A DNA stretch of 64,000 nt from the NCBI RefSeq assembly GCF_900142375.1, contig NZ_FRAR01000022.1, positions 1 through 64,000 on the forward strand, read 5' to 3'. This document shows positions 1 to 8,301 of this stretch, piece by piece (position 1 is the first letter of the stretch; every line of letters begins with the position of its first letter). A model generated the notes under the pieces. That model saw only the letters and a list, made by a program, of their open reading frames with translations. It did not search any database and was not told the origin of the DNA. The DNA is from Desulforamulus aeronauticus DSM 10349 (GTDB taxonomy: Bacteria; Bacillota; Desulfotomaculia; Desulfotomaculales; Desulfotomaculaceae). The position numbers and the translations under genes were made by a program.

Positions 1-1643
1 CCCTGCAAGCCTATACAATGGATAAAACCCGTAACTCCATTCGAGCCCTGATGGATCTCTCGCCCAAAGAGGCCCTGGTACGGCGTGCTGGCCAAGAGCT
101 ACGCCTGCCGGTGGAGGAACTGGTGGTGGGTGATCTTATCATCGTCAAGCCCGGTGAACGTATCCCAATGGACGGTGAAGTGGTGGTGGGGCGGACCGAT
201 GTGAACCAGGCCCCCATTACTGGTGAGTCCATGCCGGTGGAGAAAACCGTTGGTCAGGAGGTATACGCCGGGACCATCAATGGTCAAGGGGCCATTGAAA
301 TGAAAGTTACCAAGTTGGTGGAAGACACCACCCTGGCCAAAATCATTCAACTGGTGGAAGAGGCCCAGGCCCAGAAGGCACCGTCCCAGCAGTTTGTGGA
401 TGTCTTTGCCAAATACTACACACCGGCGGTAATCATAGCCGCTGTACTGGTTGCGGTGCTTCCCTGGCTGTTCTTTGGGCAGCCCTTTCAGCCCTGGTTT
501 GAGCGAGCCTTGATCCTCTTAGTTGTTTCCTGCCCCTGTGCCCTGGTGATTTCTACCCCAGTGTCCATCGTGGCTGCCATTGGCAGTGCCGCTAAGAGAG
601 GGGTATTGATTAAAGGCGGCGCTTATCTGGAAGAAGCAGGTGCCCTTAAAGTGATTGCCTTTGACAAGACCGGTACCCTGACCGCAGGTAAGCCGGAAGT
701 AAACTCGGTCATTCCTACTGCGGATGTTCCCTTAGAACAGGTGCTGGAGATTGCGGCTACCATTGAAACCCGTTCCCAGCACCCCCTGGCAGAGGCGATT
801 CTCAAATATGCCAGGGAACGGAATATTCAGATCCCAGAGGGCACCGATTTTCAATCCTTTACCGGCAAAGGGGCTGGGTTACAAATAAATGGTGAACCAT
901 ACTACATCGGCAACAGACGCTTGTTGGCAGAGTTAAATATCCCCCTGGGGCATCTGCAGGAAGAACTCACCGCTTTGCAGGATCGTGGCCAGACGGTGAT
1001 GCTTGTGAGTAGCAGTAAGGAGGTTCTGGGTCTCATTGCGGTGGCGGATAAAATCAGAGAAAGCAGTCGGGCTGCGGTGGCAGCATTGCACCGGGCAGGT
1101 ATTACCAAGCTGGTGATGCTAACCGGGGATAACGCCGGCACAGCCAAAGTCATTGCCGAAGAATTAGGCATTGATGATTACCGGGCAGAACTGCTGCCGG
1201 AAAGTAAACTTTACGCCATTCAGCAGTTACAACATCAATATGGCAAGGCAGCAATGGTGGGCGATGGTGTAAACGATGCCCCGGCCCTGGCCGCCGCCAC
1301 CGTGGGGATTGCGATGGGTGGTGCCGGTACAGACACCGCCCTGGAAACCGCAGACATTGCCCTGATGGCAGACGATCTGACCAAGCTACCCTATGCCATG
1401 CACCTAAGCCGTAAGGCACTGGGGGTGATTAAGCAGAATATCGGCTTCTCCCTGGTGGTAAAGGGGGTCTTCCTAGTAGCAACTTTCCTGGGCATGGCCA
1501 ACCTATGGATGGCGGTCTTTGCGGATACCGGGGCAGCGTTACTTGTCATTGCTAACGGTATGCGGTTAATGAAGGTGGCTGACCCCTACACAGAGACAAA
1601 GGTTAAGCCCAACCAATCCAACCTGGCCAGTGTCAGTGTATAG
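1..1643 (+). CDS. cadA: Heavy-metal P1B-type ATPase (CadA/ZntA-like), 5' end cut by window edge
   Basis: This is a metal-exporting ATPase of the inner membrane, of the Cd/Zn/Pb class. The reading frame is open from base 3, so the N-terminal metal-binding domain and first membrane helices lie outside the window. Counting from the first ATG (18), visible motifs are TGES in the actuator domain, the membrane metal site CPC at about residues 172-174, the phosphorylation motif DKTGTLT with Asp about 216, and GDGVNDAP near 415 in the hinge. CPC in this context is typical of Zn/Cd/Pb pumps. A hairpin terminator follows directly. It is close in sequence to the second ATPase at 2486, with the cadC-like regulator between them. 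Substrate is inferred from family and neighbours. Confidence 0.95.
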   Translation, partial: LQAYTMDKTRNSIRALMDLSPKEALVRRAGQELRLPVEELVVGDLIIVKPGERIPMDGEVVVGRTDVNQAPITGESMPVEKTVGQEVYAGTINGQGAIEMKVTKLVEDTTLAKIIQLVEEAQAQKAPSQQFVDVFAKYYTPAVIIAAVLVAVLPWLFFGQPFQPWFERALILLVVSCPCALVISTPVSIVAAIGSAAKRGVLIKGGAYLEEAGALKVIAFDKTGTLTAGKPEVNSVIPTADVPLEQVLEIAATIETRSQHPLAEAILKYARERNIQIPEGTDFQSFTGKGAGLQINGEPYYIGNRRLLAELNIPLGHLQEELTALQDRGQTVMLVSSSKEVLGLIAVADKIRESSRAAVAALHRAGITKLVMLTGDNAGTAKVIAEELGIDDYRAELLPESKLYAIQQLQHQYGKAAMVGDGVNDAPALAAATVGIAMGGAGTDTALETADIALMADDLTKLPYAMHLSRKALGVIKQNIGFSLVVKGVFLVATFLGMANLWMAVFADTGAALLVIANGMRLMKVADPYTETKVKPNQSNLASVSV

Positions 1644-1656
1644 CTGCCAGCAGATA

Positions 1657-1693
1657 AAAAAGTCCGCATTCTGTGAAAGGAATGCGGACTTTT
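1657..1693 (+). terminator. Rho-independent terminator after the first ATPase
   Basis: AAAGTCCGCATTC and its complement GAATGCGGACTTT form a stem of about 14 bp around an 8-nt loop, ending in a short T run. It begins 14 bases after the ATPase stop codon. Confidence 0.85.
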
Positions 1694-1717
1694 CAATGGG
1701 AGGCACTACCGGTTTTC

Positions 1718-1813
1718 TTAACTCGTGAAAAAAATTCTCACGATTTGTAAGCCCATAACAAATGCAAAGATTGCAGTTATGAGGATCGCTACCCTTAAAT
1801 CTTCTTCCTCCAT
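1718..1813 (-). CDS. 31-residue single-helix membrane peptide
   Basis: A very short ORF on the minus strand. It starts with ATG at 1813, preceded by GGAG at a good distance, and ends with TAA at 1718. The peptide begins MEEEDLR and then has one hydrophobic stretch of about 20 residues (VAILITAIFAFVMGL), ending in IVRIFFTS. Acidic start, helix, basic end is the layout of many small bacterial membrane proteins. It lies between the ATPase and the cadC-like regulator, convergent with the ATPase. Function is unknown; it might modulate a neighbouring pump. The support is start, ribosome site and composition only. Confidence 0.5.
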   Translation of the reverse strand: MEEEDLRVAILITAIFAFVMGLQIVRIFFTS

Positions 1814-1977
1814 TGGCTCACTCCTTCGGTCTTAGCAAGCTATTCGTAGGTTCGCTCCGATTTTTAGAGGGGTACCAGGAGATAATAAATTCTTGTCCAG
1901 GGAACAATGGGAATATTATAATGATAAAGTGAACGTTTCTATAATCGAAGGTCGGTTATCTACCCGGAGGTGATCCT

Positions 1978-2340
1978 GTGGCTCAAGAAAAGCAGGCGGA
2001 TACCTGTGAAACTTTTTGCTTTAATGAAGAGAAGGTCGAACGATTAAAAACAGAAGTCAAAGCCACCGAGGGATTGGCGGAAATTTTCAAGGCATTGGCC
2101 GATGACACCAGAATGAAGATTATCTATGCCCTATCCCGTGACGAGCTTTGTGTTTGTGATGTGGCATCCATTATCGGTTCAACGGTGGCGGCGGCCTCTC
2201 ATCATTTACGGTATTTGAAGAATGTGGGGTTAGCCAAGCAACGCAAGCAAGGGAAGATGGTCTTTTACTCCATTCATGATCACTGTGTAAAAATCATTAT
2301 CGAAACAGCCCTAGCACATTATCAGCATGATGATAAGTAG
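1978..2340 (+). CDS. cadC: ArsR/SmtB-family metal-responsive repressor, CadC-like
   Basis: A winged-helix repressor that should release DNA on binding Cd/Pb/Zn and so derepress the flanking ATPases. The 120-residue length matches CadC. The N-terminal arm carries Cys residues (TCETFC), and the alpha-3 region has ELCVCD, the paired-Cys metal site of the CadC group. The recognition helix VAAASHHLRYLKNVGL is typical of ArsR. The start is GTG at 1978, preceded by GGAGGTGAT. It lies 145 bases upstream of the second ATPase, with a terminator between them. Ligand preference cannot be told from sequence. Confidence 0.9.
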   Translation: MAQEKQADTCETFCFNEEKVERLKTEVKATEGLAEIFKALADDTRMKIIYALSRDELCVCDVASIIGSTVAAASHHLRYLKNVGLAKQRKQGKMVFYSIHDHCVKIIIETALAHYQHDDK

Positions 2341-2365
2341 AATAAAGGTTTTTAGTTAGATCTTA

Positions 2366-2396
2366 AAGGCGGAGATTTTCTCCGTCTTTTCTTTTT
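2366..2396 (+). terminator. Terminator after cadC
   Basis: Hairpin GGCGGAGA / TCTCCGTC with a very small loop, followed by a T-rich run. It separates cadC from the next ATPase. Confidence 0.75.
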
Positions 2397-2485
2397 GGGA
2401 GGCTTCTCGGTTGCTATTTCTGGGATTGTCTTTAGAATAAAGTGCCATAATAAAGCAAATACCAAATATATGGGGTGGTTGTAGG

Positions 2486-4861
2486 ATGGTGACGGGTAGA
2501 AAGGAACTCCTTTTAGAAGGGCTTAATTGTGCCAGTTGTGCCAGTAAGATAGAGGAGCAGATTAAAGCTCTGGCCGGGGTGACAGAGGTTTCTGTGAACT
2601 TTGCCACTAAAAAGCTGTCTCTGGAAACGGAGCGGGTAGAGGAGCTGGAGCAGGTCATCCAGGAAGTGAGGAACATCATCAGGAAGTTAGAGCCTGATGT
2701 GACGGTCTCTGAGAAAAAGGTTGATTTTACGCAGAAGAAAGCTTTTTTATTAATGGGGCTCGATTGTGCCAATTGTGCTGCCAAAATCGAGAGCCAGGTA
2801 CAGAACATTTCGGGGGTTAAAAGTGCAATGGTAAACTTCCCGGCTAAGAAGCTCCTGGTGGAAGTGTCTTCTGGCAGTAACAATGCCGATATTCTTAGTC
2901 ACATTCAGGAAAGAATTAAGCGAATTGAGCCTGATGTTGAGGTTCGGCCAGCGGGCGAAGAGAAGAAGGTTCTAGCCAGGGAAGAAGAAAAACACGGAGA
3001 AAAAATGGAAACCATCCGTCTGGCTGTGGGAGCGCTCCTTTTTGCCGTAGCCATTGTCTTTACATTCTCATTTACCACAGAGGCTGTACTCTATGGGATC
3101 AGCTATCTATTGGTGGGTGGCGAGGTACTGCTCAAAAGTGTGCGAAATATTTCCCGGGGGCAAGTCTTTGACGAGAATTTTTTAATGAGTATCGCCACCC
3201 TGGGGGCCTTCGCCATTCGGCAGTTCCCCGAGGCGGTGGCGGTGATGCTTTTTTACCAGGTGGGGGAATTGTTTCAGGACTATGCGGTGAATCGCTCCCG
3301 TAAATCCATTGCATCTCTGATGGATATCCGGCCTGACTTTGCTAACCTGAAAGTGGGTAACGAGACCAAGCAGGTCAGCCCGGAAAGTGTCAATATCGGA
3401 GATATCATTGTGGTGAAGCCGGGAGAAAAGGTACCCTTAGACGGTAAAGTGGTGGAGGGCACTTCGATGGTGGATACCTCCGCCATGACAGGGGAATCAG
3501 TGCCCAGGGAGGCCGTGCCAGGGGGAGATGTATTGGCTGGTTTCATCAATAAGAGCGGTGTGTTATCCATTGAAGTGACTAAGAAATTTGCAGAATCCAC
3601 CGTTTCTAAAATACTGGATCTGGTGGAAAATGCAGCGGGCAAAAAGGCACCCACAGAGAATTTTATCACCAAGTTTGCCCGCTATTACACGCCGGTGGTG
3701 GTCTTTGGAGCCCTGGGGATTGCCCTTTTACCGCCGCTTTTTATTCCCGGGGCCACCTTTAGCCAGTGGATATACCGTGCTTTAGTGGTGCTGGTAATAT
3801 CTTGCCCCTGTGCACTGGTGATCTCCATTCCTCTGGGCTTTTTCGGTGGCATCGGCGGAGCCTCCCGCAACGGGGTGCTGGTAAAGGGTGGCAATTACCT
3901 GGAGGCCTTGAACAATGTTAAGATTGCCGTGTTCGACAAGACTGGCACTCTGACCAAAGGCGTGTTTAAAGTTACCTCCCTTGTCCCGGCTGGAGATTTT
4001 AGTAAAGACAAGTTATTGGAATACGCCTCCTTTGCAGAAGTTCATTCCAACCACCCCATTGCTAAATCGATCATAGAGGCCTATGGGCAAAAGGTAGCCA
4101 CGGAAAAAATAGAGACCTATGAAGAAATCAGCGGCCACGGCATTAAGGTAAAAGTGGGCGGGGAGGAAATCCTGGCGGGCAATATCAAATTGATGAAAAA
4201 GGAAGGCGTTGAATATTCCCAGGAGCAAATTGTGGGAACCGTTGTGCATCTGGCTGTGAATAAGAAATATGCCGGCTACATCGTCATTTCCGATGAAATC
4301 AAAGAGGATTCCCCCAGGGCTATGCAGCAGCTAAAAGAACTGGGTGTAAGAAAACTGGTGATGCTCACCGGCGATAACCAGGCCGTGGGCCAAGCCGTTG
4401 GTAAATCCCTCGGCTTGGATGAAGTGCGGGCGGAACTCTTGCCAGATCATAAGGTAGAGCAGGTTGAAAAGCTCAACCGGGAAAAGGGACCAAAAGAAAG
4501 ACTAATGTTTGTGGGGGATGGTATTAACGATGCACCGGTTTTAGCCCGGGCGGACATCGGTGTGGCGATGGGGGGCCTGGGTTCAGACGCCGCCATCGAG
4601 GCGGCGGATGTGGTGCTGATGACAGACGAACCCTCCAAGTTGGCTACGGCCATCAAAATCGCACGTCGCACCCGGGGTATTGTCTGGCAGAACATCATCA
4701 TGGCCATGCTGGTGAAGGGCATCTTCTTAGTGCTGGGTGCCTTTGGTGTGGCCACCATGTGGGAGGCGGTCTTTGCAGATGTGGGTGTAGCCTTAATTGC
4801 CATTCTCAATGCTATGCGGGTGATGCGGTTTAACCCCGCAGAACCTTTGGTTGCTAGATAA
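2486..4861 (+). CDS. cadA: Cd/Zn/Pb P1B-type ATPase with two heavy-metal-associated domains
   Basis: A complete 791-residue metal-exporting ATPase. Two N-terminal HMA domains carry GLNCASC (Cys 15 and 18) and GLDCANC (Cys 94 and 97). A membrane domain follows, then TGES, the transport site CPC near residue 440, DKTGTLT with phospho-Asp near 484, the HP motif in HSNHPIA, and GDGINDAP near the C-terminus. CPC with a DKTGTLT core and the cadC-like gene upstream support export of Cd, Zn or Pb. The start at ATG 2486 has a weak ribosome site. Two HMA domains are more than the one usual in CadA, which may reflect a wider metal range. A terminator follows. Confidence 0.95.
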   Translation: MVTGRKELLLEGLNCASCASKIEEQIKALAGVTEVSVNFATKKLSLETERVEELEQVIQEVRNIIRKLEPDVTVSEKKVDFTQKKAFLLMGLDCANCAAKIESQVQNISGVKSAMVNFPAKKLLVEVSSGSNNADILSHIQERIKRIEPDVEVRPAGEEKKVLAREEEKHGEKMETIRLAVGALLFAVAIVFTFSFTTEAVLYGISYLLVGGEVLLKSVRNISRGQVFDENFLMSIATLGAFAIRQFPEAVAVMLFYQVGELFQDYAVNRSRKSIASLMDIRPDFANLKVGNETKQVSPESVNIGDIIVVKPGEKVPLDGKVVEGTSMVDTSAMTGESVPREAVPGGDVLAGFINKSGVLSIEVTKKFAESTVSKILDLVENAAGKKAPTENFITKFARYYTPVVVFGALGIALLPPLFIPGATFSQWIYRALVVLVISCPCALVISIPLGFFGGIGGASRNGVLVKGGNYLEALNNVKIAVFDKTGTLTKGVFKVTSLVPAGDFSKDKLLEYASFAEVHSNHPIAKSIIEAYGQKVATEKIETYEEISGHGIKVKVGGEEILAGNIKLMKKEGVEYSQEQIVGTVVHLAVNKKYAGYIVISDEIKEDSPRAMQQLKELGVRKLVMLTGDNQAVGQAVGKSLGLDEVRAELLPDHKVEQVEKLNREKGPKERLMFVGDGINDAPVLARADIGVAMGGLGSDAAIEAADVVLMTDEPSKLATAIKIARRTRGIVWQNIIMAMLVKGIFLVLGAFGVATMWEAVFADVGVALIAILNAMRVMRFNPAEPLVAR

Positions 4862-4872
4862 ATAGACTATAG

Positions 4873-4902
4873 CATAAGCTCCCCAGCGGGAGCTTATTTT
4901 AG
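4873..4902 (+). terminator. Terminator after second ATPase
   Basis: ATAAGCTCC / GGGAGCTTAT hairpin with a short loop followed by TTTTAGTTG. Confidence 0.8.
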
Positions 4903-4970
4903 TTGTCATCCTTTTTTTCATCGGCGCTGTATGTCGTGTAAACCGGATTCTTCCTCTGTGCCATTTGGAT

Positions 4971-5009
4971 TGTTACAAAAATGTTAAAAAGTTGTAACAT
5001 TCCTGTGAT
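4971..5009 (+). promoter_or_regulatory. Four direct hexamer repeats at exact 11-nt period (WalR/PhoP-type box)
   Basis: TGTTAC (4971), TGTTAA (4982), TGTAAC (4993) and TGTGAT (5004) are each separated by exactly 5 bases. The first three fit the WalR half-site TGTWAH and the fourth is off by one. Tandem half-sites once per helical turn are how OmpR/PhoB-family regulators bind. The gene downstream is a peptidoglycan hydrolase, as expected for a WalR target. The complement also resembles the PhoP hexamer, so the regulator is not settled. Confidence 0.6.
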
Positions 5010-5172
5010 ATTCGAAGTTTATTATCATTATAAATACTAAAAATGGAGAAGTATGTCTTATTTCGTTCCAATCTAGTTCTTAGGACCACCTTCCAAAATG
5101 GCTATGGTTTCGCAGGAAATTAAATATTTATTGTAGAAATTTGCAATATAGACAACTATTAGGGGGATTAAA

Positions 5173-6309
5173 TTGACCTTCCGACCGACTAAAAGATGGA
5201 TCACCTATGGACTACTCATCAGCCTTTCGGTTTTTACTTTATCCTCGGTGGCGGAGTCCACAGGGCTTGATGATAAGCTCAAACAGGTAAGGCAAAAGCA
5301 AAGCCAAACCCAGCAAAGAATTACCGAACAAAAGGGTGAAGTAAGGGATATTACCCAAAAGATATCCGCATTAAATGCCACCATCAATGACAAACGCAAT
5401 GAAATTGCCGATTTGAATGGACGTATCGCCGCCAACAAAAAGCAGTTAGCAGAAACCGAAGCATTACTGGAGCAGGCCGCAGAGAAACTGGAAAAGAGTA
5501 ATGAAACCTTAAACCAGCGGGTAAGGTTCTATTACGAAAACGGTCAGGTGGCTTATCTGGAGGTGTTGCTGGAGGCCCGTAATTTTTCAGATTTCATCAA
5601 TCGAGTGGAATTGATGAAAATGATTATGGAGCAAGATAAGGAGATTATCGATCGGGTAGCGAAGGAAAAGAAGGATATTGAAGTGGCCAAAGACCAGCTT
5701 AACAAGCGACAGCAAAATTTAGTGGCACTGCGGCAAGAGCAGGAGAGGAGCCGCCAGGAGTTGGCTGCCCGTCAGAGTGAGCAAGCGGGCTTATTAAAGG
5801 AAGCTCGGCAGGACTTAGACCAGTATGAGCGTGACTTGGATCGCTGGGAAAGCCAGGAACAAGAAATTTTACGACAAATCGCCTTGCAAAAGAGCAGCGG
5901 TACCACCACTCAATATAAAGGGGGCAGACTGCTCTGGCCGGTACCTGGCTATAACCAGACATCCTCGCCCTATGGCATGCGCTTTCACCCCATTTTAAAG
6001 AAGAATCGTCTGCATAACGGGCTGGACATTCCCGCTCCAACTGGGGTCAACGTGGTGGCTGCCGAGGATGGAAGGGTTATATCCGTAACCACCATGTCCG
6101 GTTATGGCAAGGTGGTGATGGTGGATCACGGTGGTGGCTTAAGCACCATGTACCCCCATTTATCTGCACAGTTAGTTAGTGAGGGACAAGTGGTGAAACG
6201 GGGTCAAGTAATCGCTAAGATTGGCACTACCGGTTTATCCACCGGCCCACACTTGCACTTTGAGGTATTAAAGAATGGTGTCCCCCAGAACCCGGCGGGG
6301 TATCTGTAG
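5173..6309 (+). CDS. Coiled-coil M23 peptidase, EnvC-like murein hydrolase or activator
   Basis: An exported cell-wall protein of 378 residues. It starts with TTG at 5173 behind AGGGGG and has an N-terminal signal or anchor helix (about residues 13-28). Residues about 30-240 are a long charged coiled coil rich in Gln, Glu, Lys and Arg. The C-terminal LytM/M23 domain (about 255-375) has [17 protein letters not shown] and GPHLHFE, which supply the zinc ligands, so it may be catalytically active. The coiled coil plus M23 layout is that of EnvC-type proteins acting in septum or sporulation wall remodelling. It is preceded by a WalR-like repeat array and followed by the UGA-containing gene at 6374. 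Confidence 0.9.
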   Translation: MTFRPTKRWITYGLLISLSVFTLSSVAESTGLDDKLKQVRQKQSQTQQRITEQKGEVRDITQKISALNATINDKRNEIADLNGRIAANKKQLAETEALLEQAAEKLEKSNETLNQRVRFYYENGQVAYLEVLLEARNFSDFINRVELMKMIMEQDKEIIDRVAKEKKDIEVAKDQLNKRQQNLVALRQEQERSRQELAARQSEQAGLLKEARQDLDQYERDLDRWESQEQEILRQIALQKSSGTTTQYKGGRLLWPVPGYNQTSSPYGMRFHPILKKNRLHNGLDIPAPTGVNVVAAEDGRVISVTTMSGYGKVVMVDHGGGLSTMYPHLSAQLVSEGQVVKRGQVIAKIGTTGLSTGPHLHFEVLKNGVPQNPAGYL

Positions 6310-6373
6310 TCCATTGGCCTTCAGCTGTTGGTCATACTGTATTTTCTATTCACGAAACTAGGAGGTATTGCCC

Positions 6374-6709
6374 TTGAATATAAAGATCACACCGGAGGCT
6401 CGTCAGTATATTTTGGAAAAAGCTGGCGGTAAGGTTACCCTTCAATGTATGGTGGAGGGGGGCTGACGCTGCAGTACCCACGGAGGGGCTATCAATAGCC
6501 ACACTCCCACCGTGCGTGGGGGAGCACCTTCTGCTCAGCAGAAAACCCACTTTCAGTCCCAGGAAGTCCAGGGTATCACCGTTTATATCGATCCACAAAT
6601 ACGCCTGGCGGAACCAGACCAACCGCTGGGGCTTCATTATGCCGGTTGGTGGATTTTTCGTTCCCTGGAGTTGTCCAATGCCGTCTGTGCTTGGCCTGGG
6701 GAGGAGTAA
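6374..6709 (+). CDS. Probable small selenoprotein read through an in-frame UGA
   Basis: A 111-codon frame starts at TTG 6374 behind a strong AGGAGG and ends at TAA 6707-6709, with a single in-frame TGA at 6464 (codon 31). The translated context is VEGG-U-RCSTHGG, so the UGA sits in a glycine-rich redox-like site two residues before a Cys. The part before the UGA (ITPEARQYILEKAGGKVTLQC) and the long part after it read as one small alpha/beta protein, and a strong hairpin starts just after the UGA. The overall look resembles small Firmicute (seleno)proteins with a Cys/Sec motif, some of which align with HesB/IscA-like folds. Exact family and function are not certain. It lies between two M23 genes. 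Confidence 0.7.
6464..6516 (+). promoter_or_regulatory. Candidate SECIS element after UGA of the selenoprotein gene
   Basis: Downstream of the TGA at 6464, CACGG (6479) pairs with CCGTG (6510) and encloses GGAG/CTCC and an inner hairpin GGCTA-TCAA-TAGCC. A stem-loop starting about 12-25 nt after UGA is where bacterial SelB-binding SECIS elements lie. This is structure by eye, with no folding energy computed. Confidence 0.45.
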
Positions 6710-6721
6710 GGGGTTGTAAAC

Positions 6722-6751
6722 TTTACATAACAACCTATTTCCAGCTATAAT
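6722..6751 (+). promoter_or_regulatory. SigA-type promoter for the LysM-M23 gene
   Basis: TTTACA (6722) and TATAAT (6746) with an 18-base spacer, 42 bases before the ATG at 6794. Confidence 0.55.
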
Positions 6752-6793
6752 GATACCTGTGTTTTTTACCAGTTAATTGAAAGGAGCTGAACA

Positions 6794-8140
6794 ATGGGGC
6801 AAACAAAGTGGACAATGAAAATATCCACCTGGCTTAGTCAACAGACAAAGCCTGTAAAGTGGGGGTTGGCGGGCCTTTTGAGTATGACGCTTCTATTAGG
6901 AGTGGTTTCAGGTGTGCTGGCCAATACCCCCTGTGAGATTAAGGTAGATGGACAGGTGGTGGCGGTGGCTGCCAACAAGCGAATGGCAGAAGTAGTCGTT
7001 AACCAGTTAACAGAGCAGCAACGTCAGCAGCTAAATCAGGTAACGCTAGTACAAAAGGTCAGCTTTGAGAGAACCACCGATAGACCAGTCCAAGTATTGC
7101 CGGAGGCCAAACTGCGCCAGATCTTGGCTGAAAAACTTACCTTTGAAACCACAGCGGTAGGTATCCAGGTGGCTGGAGAGGTGAAGGTCGTGGTGGCTGA
7201 TAAGCAGACCGCCACACAAGTATTGGATAAACTCAAGCAGACCTACCAGGTCGACCCGGATTATCGGGTGTCCTTCCAAGAGAACGTCGCTCTGGTAGAT
7301 TTGCCTGTGCTGTCAGATAAGGTACTGACAGGCGATGCAGCATTGAAAAAGCTGCTAGGTCAGGGTGAAGGCCCCCGGCTTTATACCGTCAAAGAAGGGG
7401 ATACCCTTTGGGACATTGCCATTGCCTTTGATGTAAGCCCAGAAGAGGTGGAAAAGGCCAACCCAGGCTTCACCCCGGAGACCATGCAAATTGGACAAAA
7501 AATCAAGGTGCTAGGGGCACTGGAGCCCATGATCAGTGTGGTTGCCACCACTGAGAAAACCGTAACAGAGGATTATGAGGCACCTCAACAGGTCAAGAAA
7601 AATCCCAACCTACCCTACGGGACCAGTCGGGTTATCCAAGCGGGTGAGCAGGGACGCAAGGAAGTTACCTATCAGATTGTCGCAGTTAATGGCTTGGAAA
7701 ATGAGCGTAAAGTGTTACAAAAAAAGATTCTGAAAGAAGCCAAACCCCAAATCATTGAAAGAAGCTCCCAGGTAATGGTGGCTTCCCGGGGCATTTCCCG
7801 GCCCGCCGGTGCCATTTCTTCCGCCTATGGCTCCCGCTGGGGACGCCAACACCAGGGGATTGACATTGCTCGCTCCTACGGTACAGCCATAGAAGCAGCC
7901 GGTGCAGGAAAGGTGATTCGGGCTGGATGGTTTGGAGGCTATGGTTTATGTGTGGAAATTAACCACGGCAATGGGGTGGTAACCCGTTATGCCCATATGT
8001 CAAGTGTTGGGGTAAAGGTAGGCCAGACGGTGCAAAGGGGACAGTTTATCGGAAAGGTTGGCTCCACCGGCAGATCCACCGGACCTCATCTACACTTTGA
8101 AAAATTGGTCAACGGTGTGCCTAAAAATCCAACTGCCTAA
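6794..8140 (+). CDS. LysM and M23 domain cell-wall endopeptidase
   Basis: A 448-residue secreted or membrane-anchored wall hydrolase. After the N-terminal hydrophobic segment (about 23-44) come a region of unclear fold (about 50-195), a LysM peptidoglycan-binding domain (LYTVKEGDTLWDIAIAF, about 196-240), a G5-like segment (about 250-315) and a C-terminal M23 domain. The M23 motifs are SAYGSRWGRQHQGIDIA, YGLCVEINHGNG and GPHLHFE. The order LysM-G5-M23 is common in Firmicute murein DD-endopeptidases. The start at ATG 6794 has AAGGAGCTG upstream. With the M23 gene at 5173 it brackets the probable selenoprotein. Confidence 0.93.
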   Translation: MGQTKWTMKISTWLSQQTKPVKWGLAGLLSMTLLLGVVSGVLANTPCEIKVDGQVVAVAANKRMAEVVVNQLTEQQRQQLNQVTLVQKVSFERTTDRPVQVLPEAKLRQILAEKLTFETTAVGIQVAGEVKVVVADKQTATQVLDKLKQTYQVDPDYRVSFQENVALVDLPVLSDKVLTGDAALKKLLGQGEGPRLYTVKEGDTLWDIAIAFDVSPEEVEKANPGFTPETMQIGQKIKVLGALEPMISVVATTEKTVTEDYEAPQQVKKNPNLPYGTSRVIQAGEQGRKEVTYQIVAVNGLENERKVLQKKILKEAKPQIIERSSQVMVASRGISRPAGAISSAYGSRWGRQHQGIDIARSYGTAIEAAGAGKVIRAGWFGGYGLCVEINHGNGVVTRYAHMSSVGVKVGQTVQRGQFIGKVGSTGRSTGPHLHFEKLVNGVPKNPTA

Positions 8141-8203
8141 GGGCTTTGGCACAAGCCAAAGGGGTCGATTAGAGTGGCGTAAATGAACTAAATCCTAAAA
8201 AAT

Positions 8204-8233
8204 AACCCGTATCAAATCCAAGTGGTACGGGTT
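8204..8233. terminator. Bidirectional terminator between the M23 gene and the chemoreceptor
   Basis: AACCCGTA / TACGGGTT hairpin with a 14-nt loop between two converging genes. A smaller CTTTGGC/GCCAAAG hairpin lies just after the M23 stop, at about 8144-8162. Confidence 0.65.
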
Positions 8234-8301
8234 TGCTACTTTTAATGCTTTTTGAAAAGATAAATGAGGCTTATTTTGGGAAATGAGTTTGGCCGAGTCC
8301 T

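Noticed and set aside
2356-2883. 175-codon minus-strand ORF opposite the second ATPase
   Set aside because: It is antisense to well-supported coding sequence with no ribosome site or recognisable protein, so it is a shadow.
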